The notes under the pieces: generated by a model
Databases searched by the model: none
Told to the model about the DNA's origin: nothing
The model's input: only the letters and a program-made list of their open reading frames with translations
Part shown: positions 1 to 10,546 of the stretch, one piece after another
How the letters are laid out: every line of letters begins with the position of its first letter
Position numbering within the stretch: the stretch's first letter is position 1
Source of the DNA: Akanthomyces muscarius
Taxonomy: Eukaryota; Ascomycota; Sordariomycetes; Hypocreales; Cordycipitaceae
DNA: 64,000 nt
Direction of reading: 5' to 3'
Assembly: GCF_028009165.1 (NCBI RefSeq)
Contig: NC_079241.1
Coordinates: 1,364,001-1,428,000 of the forward strand
Program-made: the position numbers and the translations under genes

Positions 1-1339
1 CATCGTCGTTCGCTTTCTGCGCCCTTCGCCGCCGCAGCAGCTCGCCCAGCGGAACGTCCTCGTCGTCGTTGTCGTCCTGCTTCGCCGTGTAGTCATAGTC
101 GACCTCATCCTCATCGACACCAAAGTCAGCCAGCTTGTCGCCGTCGCCATCCGCCCATTCGTCCACCTCGTCGCCTTCATAGTCCGAGTAGTAGCTGTCC
201 GCCGCTTCATAATCCTCCACGACTTTGCCGCCCTGCTCCTCTTCCAGCTCAGCAAGGAGCGCCTTGCGCTGGCGCCTGAGGTCCCTGTCCTGGCGCTCCT
301 GAAACGCCTTTTTGCGCTCCTCGGGGCTCAGGTCGAGCTCGCGCAGTTCCTTCGCATAGTCGCGCTTGGTGCCGAGGTTGTTCTGCCCAGCACCGCCGCG
401 GGCCGCGCGGCGTATCTTTTCGGGGTCGGGCGGCGGCCACATGCCCTCCTTTCGGTTGAAGCCATTTTCCTCCCACGTCCACCCTGTAGTTCCCTTGCCG
501 GGCTGCGCGACGCGCGGGTGCCCGGCCAGCGGAAAGAGCCACAGGAAGAACATGCGCGTGCCCATGGCCTGCGCCATGTTGGCAAAGAAGCCGATATCAT
601 ATGGAAACTCGACCTTTTCGAACCGAATCGTTTCGCCGTCTGGTCCGACAATGTCCCACCAGTCGCGGCCGCCGCGCTGGCTGATGGTCTCGTGGCGGTC
701 CTGCTCCCACATTTCAATCATGGTCTGGTTGAAGAGCCAGCCGCGGACCGTCGTCACGAGCATGACGAGCAGCGCGAGCGACGTGGCCATGTGCACGAGC
801 GCGACGAGGGACAGCGCGACGAGCGTGCCGACGCTGGGACCCAGGTAAGACGGCAGGAAGCGGTCGTCCCAGAGGCTGGCGAGGCGCTGCCACAGCAGGT
901 AGGCGAGCATGAGCAGCGACAGGTTGGCGTAGACGAGGAAGCGGAGGAAGTGCGGAAAGGTCGTCATGGACACGCAGTTGCCGGTCCAGGGGCAGTGGTG
1001 GTCCATCTTGGGGATGCAGCGCCGGCAGTGGCGGCAGTGGTGCGCGCGCGGCGGCTTCGGCGCCGCGCACTTGCTGCACCACCGGCCCTTGGCCTCGACA
1101 ACCTGCTGCGAGGGAGGCGTGTAGCGGCCGGGGTCGACGGCGCAGGTCCGCGCGTAGGTGAGCCAGAGCGTGAGCAGCAGGCCGTTGAAGACAATCGTCT
1201 CGGTGCGGGAGGGGGCGCCGGGCTCGAGGAACTCGTCGTGGAAGATGTACTGCGAAAAGTAGCCCAGGAAGCCAATCAGCAGGCAGACGCCCGGGATGGC
1301 CGCCTTTTGCACGATGCCGGCATCTCCAATGCCCGCCAT
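1..1339 (-). CDS. PFA4: Palmitoyltransferase PFA4 (DHHC family), 3' end cut by window edge
   Basis: Endoplasmic-reticulum protein S-acyltransferase. In yeast PFA4 palmitoylates chitin synthase Chs3 so that it can leave the ER. The frame opens with ATG at 1339 (MAGIGD) and stays open to base 1 (about 446 codons) with no intron, so the stop lies outside the window. Two hydrophobic segments precede the cysteine-rich domain (about residues 86-122: CSKC, HHC, HCRRC, then DHHCPW with the DHHC at 113-116), and two more follow. The tail is highly acidic with a basic cluster near the cut end. Domain order and length (fungal PFA4 is about 430-480 aa) fit Pfa4 rather than Pfa3 or Erf2. It is divergent from the GT90 gene. 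Seen: DHHC-CRD and membrane segments. Inferred: the Chs3 substrate. Confidence 0.9.
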   Translation of the reverse strand, partial: MAGIGDAGIVQKAAIPGVCLLIGFLGYFSQYIFHDEFLEPGAPSRTETIVFNGLLLTLWLTYARTCAVDPGRYTPPSQQVVEAKGRWCSKCAAPKPPRAHHCRHCRRCIPKMDHHCPWTGNCVSMTTFPHFLRFLVYANLSLLMLAYLLWQRLASLWDDRFLPSYLGPSVGTLVALSLVALVHMATSLALLVMLVTTVRGWLFNQTMIEMWEQDRHETISQRGGRDWWDIVGPDGETIRFEKVEFPYDIGFFANMAQAMGTRMFFLWLFPLAGHPRVAQPGKGTTGWTWEENGFNRKEGMWPPPDPEKIRRAARGGAGQNNLGTKRDYAKELRELDLSPEERKKAFQERQDRDLRRQRKALLAELEEEQGGKVVEDYEAADSYYSDYEGDEVDEWADGDGDKLADFGVDEDEVDYDYTAKQDDNDDEDVPLGELLRRRRAQKANDD

Positions 1340-2232
1340 GGCGATTTGTTCGAGTGGCGATGCACGGAGGTTTGTGAAGTTTGCTATGTTGAAAAGGCGA
1401 TGATGGAGGTGTCCAACGGGGGGCCAAGCTTCGGGAGCTTCACCCTAGCGGCGGCTCGTCCGGCAGTGACGCAGCGTTTTTGCTAGTGGAGGGGAGTCCC
1501 TGGAGTCCCTGGACAAGGATTACATAACCCCCCTGAACTGCCGTCTCAAACTCGACGCTGTTTCCATCTCGACTTTGCAGCGCGCAATTTCAAATTAACT
1601 AGGGCTGCTTGCTTGCTTTTTACTCAGTATGAAATCTACCGCGCCATGATTCGTCTCTTCTACCAATAGCAACTCTTTGCAAAGCCTTCTCGCCAATCCG
1701 CCATGGAGGCGTTTTCCCTGGTGCACATAGCGCCGTTGAGGTATGAAATATCAAACACATCAGCCCTGGTTTGCAGACTGACATTATTCTCTTGGGATAG
1801 CACGGTCGTATCTTTATGGTACTTTTCTCGCGCTTGGGCAAATCACTCACTACCTAGTACGCTCTTCCTTCTCACCTGAGAATGCGCATCTACTAAATCT
1901 CATGCCTGGCAGGCCGACCACATCAATCTGCTATTTTACTGCTTCTATTATCATCTGTGTGCTGTTATGTTGTCGCACATTTCACGAAAACGAAACCTTC
2001 GATAGAGGCCTTGTTCAGCGTCCATCGAAGCCGGAGTAAATCGGCATCGGTTCTGCACGACGATGACGATTTTTCAAGAAACGGCTCGGAAGAAGCGCGT
2101 CCCAATCGCCCGGGCAGATGGGGCGTCATTGTGTTGGTTTGGGTTCTCGCGACGCGTATTGAGCTTTTCCTCTTCGTCCAGACGCAGCAGCAGTGTAGTT
2201 CCTTTGGGTTCGAGGTAAAGTAGCACCTCCAA
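1340..2232. other. Divergent intergenic region PFA4 / GT90
   Basis: 893 bp between two genes pointing away from each other, so it must carry both promoters. A plus-strand open stretch at about 1957-2214 ends in a GAG-GTAAAG sequence and contains a short hydrophobic run. It could be an upstream exon of the glycosyltransferase, but I found no acceptor in matching phase, so it is not annotated as coding. Confidence 0.5.
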
Positions 2233-4809
2233 ATGCATGCCGCGCCTGGGCACAACGGCTTACCAGATGGTGAACAGTATTGGCTCTGGCCGGCGCTTGT
2301 TGTCTATCAATACATTTCGTCTCGAGACAAGCTTCAAGACGCTAAATACGGAAGCTCTGATGACCCGTGGCATAGCGAGGTTCATGATTGGGTGGCGTGG
2401 ATTGAGGGCGACCGAATGCGCCACCTCAACCACTTCATCATATCCGTCTCATTTGCCATCGCCGCCAGCATCGCAGCAAATCAGTTCGCGCCATCATCCT
2501 ATATGTGTATCCCATCCATCGACAGCCCCTCCTTGGTCTGGTATTCTCAGACAGGAATGCTGCTGCTGGACATTACCATTGCTATACTGTCCTGGCAACA
2601 GTTGGTGTGGGGGAAACACATGAGAGACCGCCTACAGAACATTTCCAAAGTCCTCGCACTATCGGCTTTGTCTGTTTTCATGTTTGATACCCTTCTATCT
2701 TTCTGGGGATCAGTGCAAGAGATCAGCGGCGATGTCGCCTTCCTGTACAGCTACGACATCATCATTGATGGCCTGGCGCTGTCGGTCCTCGTTATTTCAG
2801 CCGCCCTGTGGATATGCGATACGAACCTCACCGGGCCAGTCGGTATTCCGACAGCCATCGCAGGTATATGGCTGACAACGGAGAATGCGAGTCGCTATGG
2901 TGAATGGGACTATCTTCTGAGGACAGCCGTGCTACTCCCCCTCTTCGTAGCCACTGGAGCTGCAATAGCATTTACATATGCGCAACATCTAAGAACGGTG
3001 GTGCATCTCCCCCGCGGGCTGTTCAACTGGATCGTCTTCATTGTCGCTTTCATCACCACTCTGCACGCCCTTTTAGCCAACGCGCCTTTATATGACCTTC
3101 GGCACCCTATCAACCAGATATTGTACGATAGTGAGATTGGCTACAGACACTGGCTGGTCAAGGCATCTACTAGTAGCACCTCCAGTACTGCCATCCGAAT
3201 CTACGAAGACCGCCACGAGGGCCGCAAGGCGCCTCCGCAATACAGGGAGTGGTATGCACAACTCCGCCGCGCCAAGATCAGAGACAATTTTCCACAAATC
3301 GACGAGGACCTTGCGCCCTTCTGGCACTTGACTCCGGAACAGCTGCGCGAGGCTGTGCAGGAAGCTGCCCGGCTTCCCGGTGTCGCAACAATCGTCGTCA
3401 AAGACGGCGAGGCCTCGATTGGGCGCAATGATGAGGGCGGCTCGGGTAAAGAAGCTCTCACGCGACTCGTGCACATGGCCAACAACTTTTCGTCACACCT
3501 TCCCGACATGACTATTCCCATCAATTTGGCCCGGTCGCCTCGGATTCTGCCACGGTGGGAGACTAGGTGGTCATACAGCCGCGCGTCAGAAGATGCCGCC
3601 GCTGCTGATGTCATCGCCGGGAGATCTCTCCGCCAAGCCGAGATGTCAGCAGCGCACGAGGCACATGGCGACCAGCAGGGGGTAGTGCGAGAGAGGGGAA
3701 TTGTAGGACCGGAAATTCAGAATCCCATGACGGCAGGTGAATTTCGCGCCATGCTCCGACAAGCCTGCCCACCGAATTCCGCCTCGCGCGCGAATCCCTA
3801 CTGGGATACGGCCGGGTTTTGCAGGCGCTGTGCGGGGGGTCACTCGACCCTGCAGCTCATGTCAGACTGGCACCAGTCGCTGGATTCGGTCTGCTCGCAG
3901 CCGGATCTCAAGAACCTACACGGATTTTACATGACAGCACCTGACGTGAGACCTGTCCAGAAGCTGTTACCCCTCTTCAGCCTCTACAAGACGGCGCACT
4001 TTGCAGACGTGTTACTGCCGCTATGGCCTGAAGAGGCAGCTCCAGCTGAGGCGGGGGAGGATGTCCCAGATAAGCCATTTCTGGACCGATCTGACAAAGT
4101 ATCCTGGTCAGGCTCCATAGGTCAGAATTCTATTACGCCAGAATATCTGCGCGGCCACCACAAGTTGCGCCTGTTGGGCCAGCTGACCAGACCGCGCCCA
4201 ACAGACAAGACTACGCTGATCAAGCCCATTAAGGTTGATCAGGTGCGACAATGGCTGTATGCCAAGCGTTCAACGGCAGCGGTGAATAGCAAACTGCCGC
4301 TCGATGTTGGCATCTCAGACTATACGGCATGCACGGGCCACAACTGTGATGCTCTGAAGCAGCTCTTTGGCGATGATTTCCGCGGCCAGACTAGCGATGA
4401 TAGCAAGATCGTGCTGCTCCTGGACAATGATGACGGTCCTGCGCTGGGCACGCTGCGCGCGCTGCGTACCGAGACGATGCCCGTCATCTCCACCATTTTC
4501 AAGACGTGGTATACCTCGCGTCTCCAGCCCTGGGTGCACTTTGTGCCGCTGGATGTACGATATCAGGCGCTGCACACGACGCTCTCGTACTTCACCGTGC
4601 TCGAGGACCGCAGGGGGAGCGGCGTCATGGACTCCAAGGGCATAGCCCAGCAGGGCAAATTCTGGGCCAAGGAGGGGTTACGGGAGAGCGATCAGGAAAT
4701 ATACTTTGCTCGTTTACTCATGGAATGGGCCAGATTGGTCGACGACAAACGCGACGAGATTGGCGTAAGCACTGCCGCCGCTCCTATAAAACACGGTAAG
4801 ACCAAATAG
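2233..4809 (+). CDS. GT90 / CAP10-type glycosyltransferase with polytopic N-terminus
   Basis: Single-exon gene of 858 aa. The C-terminal part matches the CAP10/GT90 family, which includes the Cryptococcus xylosyltransferases Cap10 and Cxt1 of the secretory pathway. Visible family hallmarks are the PPQYREWY segment (about residue 335; the usual PPGFDKWY), the DNDDGPALG block near 731, and the PWVHFVPLDV motif with a following acidic patch. The first ~290 residues contain about seven hydrophobic segments, so the enzyme is polytopic with its catalytic domain probably in the Golgi/ER lumen. The start is the first ATG after an in-frame stop at 2221. An additional 5' exon cannot be excluded. The substrate is unknown; xylosyl transfer is inferred from family only. 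Confidence 0.8.
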   Translation: MHAAPGHNGLPDGEQYWLWPALVVYQYISSRDKLQDAKYGSSDDPWHSEVHDWVAWIEGDRMRHLNHFIISVSFAIAASIAANQFAPSSYMCIPSIDSPSLVWYSQTGMLLLDITIAILSWQQLVWGKHMRDRLQNISKVLALSALSVFMFDTLLSFWGSVQEISGDVAFLYSYDIIIDGLALSVLVISAALWICDTNLTGPVGIPTAIAGIWLTTENASRYGEWDYLLRTAVLLPLFVATGAAIAFTYAQHLRTVVHLPRGLFNWIVFIVAFITTLHALLANAPLYDLRHPINQILYDSEIGYRHWLVKASTSSTSSTAIRIYEDRHEGRKAPPQYREWYAQLRRAKIRDNFPQIDEDLAPFWHLTPEQLREAVQEAARLPGVATIVVKDGEASIGRNDEGGSGKEALTRLVHMANNFSSHLPDMTIPINLARSPRILPRWETRWSYSRASEDAAAADVIAGRSLRQAEMSAAHEAHGDQQGVVRERGIVGPEIQNPMTAGEFRAMLRQACPPNSASRANPYWDTAGFCRRCAGGHSTLQLMSDWHQSLDSVCSQPDLKNLHGFYMTAPDVRPVQKLLPLFSLYKTAHFADVLLPLWPEEAAPAEAGEDVPDKPFLDRSDKVSWSGSIGQNSITPEYLRGHHKLRLLGQLTRPRPTDKTTLIKPIKVDQVRQWLYAKRSTAAVNSKLPLDVGISDYTACTGHNCDALKQLFGDDFRGQTSDDSKIVLLLDNDDGPALGTLRALRTETMPVISTIFKTWYTSRLQPWVHFVPLDVRYQALHTTLSYFTVLEDRRGSGVMDSKGIAQQGKFWAKEGLRESDQEIYFARLLMEWARLVDDKRDEIGVSTAAAPIKHGKTK

Positions 4810-5614
4810 ATCGACTGAAGATTCATGCAAATGAAGAGTAAAAAGAAATGAGGAGAAATCAAAGCATCGGAGAAATCGAACTCTGGCCTCGAAAAACGCC
4901 TCTCCTGAAGCGCCCGCCGGAAAGCTCTGTGCATTGTTCTTGTTCGCCCATGGTCGGACCAAGGGCCGCGATCCAAGCCCTGTATATTTTTAGAGTTTGT
5001 CGCAACGGTATCATGCGAACCCCGGCTGCCCGCCTGGCAGAAGCCTCCGTGCTTCAGGGCTGTAGTAGCAACGCTCTAGGTAATAATAGAAACACAAGGA
5101 TCAAATTAAAACGAATGCGAAGAGGAAAAGCAAACTCGGGTCGCAAATTATCCGACAATGCTAGAACGTACGAGCCAGCTGAAGTATCAAGGCGGCAGTG
5201 GCTTGTTTGCGGTGTGCCAGCTACCCTGTCAGGATCATCGACGGCGATTGCCAGTCTGAGCGAGATGCAGGACGAGAAGAGGGCTCCCATTTCCTCCCCG
5301 GCCAGCCATAGAACAAAGACATGGTACGTGCTCTCTGCCGTGATGTTCCATGACGGCTTCTTCCACAGCACAAGTGTGGTGGGGGATGACGGCTCGGGAG
5401 CGCCACGTGGGTACGACGATAGCCATCCCTGCAGGAAATGGGCCAGCTAAAACCCAGCCCGGCTGCTGCATTAGGATACTGTTCCGTAATTAGCACAGAG
5501 TGTGTTGTAGCTGAAGGCGTGGCACTGATAGGCTCTCTATTCGGAACAGGTGTGAGTGCCAGGCGGGTAGAAAGCGGGCGGTGTGTGAGAGAATAAGTGT
5601 GAGAGTGTGTGTGC

Positions 5615-5639
5615 CGGCCAGCCAGCCAGCCAGCCAGCC
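5615..5639. repeat. GCCA tetranucleotide microsatellite
   Basis: About six tandem copies of GCCA inside the 5.7-kb gene-free stretch, flanked on the left by a GTGTGAGAG-rich tract. Confidence 0.85.
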
Positions 5640-8600
5640 TCTGAGTAGCAGCTCGCTAATAATTCTTTGGGGGTGGGCGCACCGGGTAGGATTGGACGCT
5701 TTGTGGAGTGGCGTTGATGCCCAAGTCAGGGCTTGCGGACTTTGTCCATCTTTTTACCAAGCTGGATCAGCAGCCAGGGTAAGTTGCCAGCCGAAACTGA
5801 AACATGTGGTCAAGGAACGAACTGGATGAACGAACTGGGCGGCCTAGCTGGCATCAAGACATGCAACCCGGCTGTCAACCAAATCAGGTATACGAGAGCG
5901 TGTGACCAGGCGCTGCGATCCCTCGCTGCTTGGCTACCTCGTCTCACGCAACGAGGATGTGAGCGCCAAATAGACGGTATTGGCTTAGAAAATTTCGAGG
6001 CTGCGGTGTGGTTGGTCCGATAGGTATTTGACGGAGAGGAGAGCAACAGACTGCAGCTGGGTTGGAACCAGCAGCCAAGCACTGGCTGTCTGCTATCAAC
6101 GGCCATTTCGAGCGCACTTGAGCCTAGTTCCTGCGGACAGTGTCAGACGAAACGACCAGTCTTGGGACCAGAGGGCGTATCACAGCTCCTGCTCAGGAAG
6201 CGACCGCACTAGGGCGAAATCCGGCCTGCCCCCCACAAGGCACAACGCGCCGCGGCGAGCCTCTGGGTGAAACACACTACGCGTCAAGCCATGTGCTTCT
6301 GACTGCTTGCACTCCTTTGCTTCAAGCCATGGCGTGGAAAGCTGTTGAAACGGAGCAGCGGGGTGACAATCTCGGCCGAGCATTGGCCAACCCAATTCAG
6401 CAATTCACCGGGTAGAGGAACCCAGGGTCGGTGCGTCGAGTCAAGGTGACGAAAATAGGAAATTAAAAAAGGTCTCTCCAGCGAGATGAGCCAGATTTGC
6501 TAGTGATGTGTGTGGCTATCGGCGACAGCCATTGTTACAGCCAGGGCCAAACCTCGGGGGGTCCAGCGAAAGGCGAGCTGTGGGGAGAGGACAATTGACT
6601 AGTCGAGTGTGGGCGTAGCCTCGGGCCAACTCTCCTAGGTCTTTGTTCAGGGTGCTGCTGTGTAGCGGTTGGTATTCTCTGCATTGCACAAGCACGTCCA
6701 TGCGCAACCGTAGCTACCGAAGCTTGGCCACGCAAGGATGTCACCGGGGCAAAGATACACGATGATGCGCTCAGAGGGTGATTGGCTGACTAGGGGTGCG
6801 GAACAATTGCCTGTGACGATACTTACTACGGAGTCAGTCGAGCTAGAAAAATGCGAAGCTGGTAGGCTGTTGGTGGTTTCTTTTTGTCTCTTTGTGGCTG
6901 CCATGGCGGAGTTGGCTTGTCCTGCAATCCCACAATGCAACATTCTGGCGGTGGCGGCGGAGTAGCTACCAAAGCCATCCGAGGCCACAAAGTGAGAGGG
7001 CTGGAAGAAAAACAGCCAGGTGGAGCGAGGGCCTTTGTATCAATACAATAGCATCGGCGAATCTCGGTCAAAAGGTTGGCGAATGACCAACCAGAGGGTA
7101 GTATTCTTGAGGATGGACAAGAGCCAAAATTTCGTGGCGGGGTACGGCTGTTGTGAGCGGCGTTGCGATGGCTAATAATACTGGTAAAGCGCATTTTCCA
7201 CACTGATCTGGGTTAGTTTTCCGGGTAAATTAAGTGAGAAGAACAGTCATTTCGAGGGCAGCACTACCGGTACAAGTGCAAGGCCCGTCACGACGGGGAA
7301 GTTATTGCCGGCAAGGATAGCTGGCTGGCTGCTGTTATTAGTGAGAAACGGGCGCCAAGGCGGTTCGAAAACTTTTGTAAGCCACAGTTGCAACCTACCA
7401 TCTTTCATCAAAGCTTGCGGCTAGCTGCCACATTAATGACAAGGCTCTCGCAAAAGTGAACTGGCGACGCAAAAGACGTGGACAACAGTACCCTATATCT
7501 GTGCTCAGACTGGACAGACACGGGCGATATAATGGGCGGTTTTGGTCACTTGGCCGATGTCCTCAACATCTGTCTGACAAGCGTTGGAAAAATTGTTTCG
7601 ACAACCTAGGGCAGGCAGGATTGAGGGCGGCATCGGTCGTGAATTCAGGTACTGGAAAAGTAGGCTGGAGGAATGTGAGACACGCAATGTGGCGGCCTAG
7701 TGAGGAAGGAACGGTTTTCAGCCTGCTGCTCCTTCCCAAAATCTTCATAAAAATATACTCGGGGCCTTCGTACTCTCAGTACTCAACACACTGGCTGCAG
7801 CCTCGAGGAATGAGCAAGATCAAGAAACGAACATGCCTCTCACGAAAATAGCAGCACCATGTCATAGCTCGCCACATGGCCCACGCGACACCGCCGATGC
7901 GGCGGCATCTACAGGATTCCTGCAAGGCCATACCAGTATCCAATTCTCCGTTCTCAGGAGCCTGCATATTGCGCCGATGGGGCCACCACGATGCTGAGAT
8001 CTACGACGGCGCAGCTGGCCGAGTCTGCAAGACAGTGCCAGGTTCCAAAATGAGCGGCATCTCTGCAGCAGCCATCATGCAGGAATCGCCGCGCCGCGCA
8101 TCTTCCAGACACAAGCAGCCAGCCCCGGCTTCTCTCCTCAGTATGTACATGCACCCACGCTAGTCTTACCTCGCCTTGCCCTAGCCTTCCAAGACAGCGC
8201 TACATGTCACGCCAGAAGCACGGGCTAGGCCAGGCTAGAACCTGCCTCCAGCTTTGCCTGCCAGTTGGCATGAGCGATTGGTTCCCGGCCGGTAGCGCTA
8301 AGGGCCGAGGGAAAGCGCCGACTGCTTCTTGGCAATCCGTCATTGTCCTGACCCTGCCTGTGAACCGCCTTGTGTAGCATGCTAATCTCGGGGGGCGAGC
8401 CTGTTGACAAAGGACTTTGATACCACGTCCGACTGCCCACACAATGTACCGCCGGGAAAGCGGGAGGGGTGGGAGGGGGTGTGTCGAAGGCTTGAAGCTA
8501 CGCCTCCCTCCCCAAGTCTCCAGCACCACTTGAGCCACTTGAGCCACATGGCATGGGGGCAAGCATCCATTCCGCCGCCGGCAGTGAGGGTCAACCAGAA

Positions 8601-9188
8601 CCCCGTCACTGATGAGCCCAGCCGGCTGGTCACGACTCACCGTCACGTCAACCCGCTTCGCGCTGACTGACGGACTGACTGACGTATCAGTATTGATAGG
8701 CAGAACGCAGAGAGCAGCTATCGAGCACGGGCTTCAATCGAATCCCGTTTCTGTAACGTTCTGTCTGATGGAACACAAAAAAAAAGAAACCACATCAGCC
8801 GCGAAAGACACCTGCGGGCGCCGAGAGAAGAGAGCACCGACAGAACATCCACTAACAAACATGGCAGCCCTGTCTGTTCCTGGCCTGGGCTGGACCTAAA
8901 ACACCTGGGGAGAGCCAACCCACTCAACCACTTGTCCACGGCGCATCCCCGACCGACCCCAAGTTGTAGCCGTTACCCTAGATTCCCGACCAAACCCGTT
9001 TCCTTGGGGTGGTGCGCCAACGAAACCTGGTCACTGACCAGTAGCCAGGCAGGAGGGCAGACGAGCTGAATCACAGAAGCTGGGCATCCATTCAGGGACT
9101 ACAGATGACAGAGCCAGCCATTGCGGCCGCCGCCATCCATGCCAACACCAATGTGCCACCCCGGAACGGCTGCCAGTATGCTCGTCAT

Positions 9189-9204
9189 CCCCCCCCCCCC
9201 CCCC
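9189..9204. repeat. 16-base poly-C homopolymer
   Basis: Uninterrupted run of C in the gene-free stretch upstream of the caspase-like gene. Its length is prone to sequencing error. Confidence 0.85.
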
Positions 9205-10546
9205 AAGCCAGGGCGGTTCGGCGAGTAACTTCTTGGGCGTTGATTGCAGGAACCAGGCTAACGCCGCCCTGGCAAGTGGCTCTTGGTGGTGGGCTCTCGG
9301 TGCATGAGCCATACATCCATACACACACCCCATCCCAACACAGCTTTACTTTGGTAGGGTAGTCGTACGTGGGGACCTTCTCTGGAGGTAGAGGTATTAC
9401 CTACATGGCGTATTACAGGCAGACCGCCCGACCCCCATCTGAATGGAAATGGAGCTCCCCATTTTCAGGTGTAATCCCATACATACCATGGTCTCCCGAG
9501 GTCTGTACTCGTGCCGCTGCTTGCGACTCCCGTCCGGCCCTTACAAAGCGCCGTGTCTGGTCCTGCAACTAACTAACTTGACATTGTTGTTGCTGACCTG
9601 ACTGTTACCTTCTGACTGGCTCGCATGTCCCAGGTCCAACCGAAGCTTTGTTCAATGCAAACAATTTGACGACACAAACCCACGCGCGCCGCTGTCGCAC
9701 ACAAACACTAGCACTTGTGTGTGCGTGTGTGTGTGCTTCACTCTCTGTCATCAATATCGTCCCTCGGCTTCCTGCTGGCCTTTAAGCTCTCGCCCCATCC
9801 GGCCGCCTTCCCACTCGTGCTCCTCTTACCGTTTGGCCTGGAGCTTCTTCTCAAACAAGACCGGGAGCCACTCCACCAGAGAGCTTGCCTAAAGAAGTAA
9901 TGCTCTCGGCGGACAACATATTTGTCCTCCTCTCCTCGCCTTTCCAGCCTCACCCATACCACTCCTTCATCTCTCTGGTTTGTTTGCTACCTAGTCCGCC
10001 TACCGGGAGCTGAGATCCTGATTCGTTCACCTGCCAGAGAACGCCCCGTGCACACCCAGTCACAGCTATAGCAAATCGCCTCAAATAGGACACGGTCTCG
10101 GGCCGGGGCGAGTACCTATAACTTGCAGCCATCTTCTCAGGATATTGCCCCATAGATCGGATTCCTTGGAAAACCGTCTTTTCTCCTTTGCCCCATCTCG
10201 CCCCATCCCCTGTGGCTTGTCATTTCTGCCACCATTGCTGGCTCAATAGTTGGCATCGGCTACTGTTTGGTGGATGCTGGTGGGGGTGTCCGGGCATTAC
10301 CATCCACCTTGGAGACGCGCCACCCTCCTTGAGAAGCAAGAGTTACCATAATAGGTGGTCCAGCTCTGGCTTGTCTCGTTCATTGTTCAGATACCAGATT
10401 CAAATCGCGCGCGCGTGTTTGATAGCGACAGGCTCACCCTCGCATCGACGAACTCCCGGAGATAGATCTTCAACCATCTGGTCGTCCATCACCAGCGGAT
10501 TCCCGCAATCCCAAACGACATTTGGCACTACTTGGATAATCACTTT

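Larger units (their letters stand above)
4810..10546. other. 5.7-kb stretch without a supportable gene
   Basis: All open frames here are short, lack recognisable domains and have no coherent splice structure. The longest, 4848-5450 plus, is 200 codons of unpatterned composition. The region contains a GCCA microsatellite (about 5615-5639), a 16-base poly-C run (about 9189-9204) and a GT/CT-rich tract near 9715-9750. It is upstream of the caspase-like gene and may hold a long 5' leader, distal promoter elements or a non-coding transcript, but the sequence alone does not show this. Confidence 0.6.

Noticed and set aside
714..1486. Overlapping frames in the PFA4 region, including 518-1486 plus
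   Set aside because: Shadows of PFA4, which has the DHHC domain in its own frame.
4848..5450. 200-codon plus-strand frame after the GT90 gene
   Set aside because: No domain, low coding character, and no splice or promoter context; may be UTR or chance.
8730..8770. TTCAATCGAATCCCG resembling a tRNA T-arm
   Set aside because: No matching acceptor stem, D-arm or anticodon arm upstream, so a chance match.
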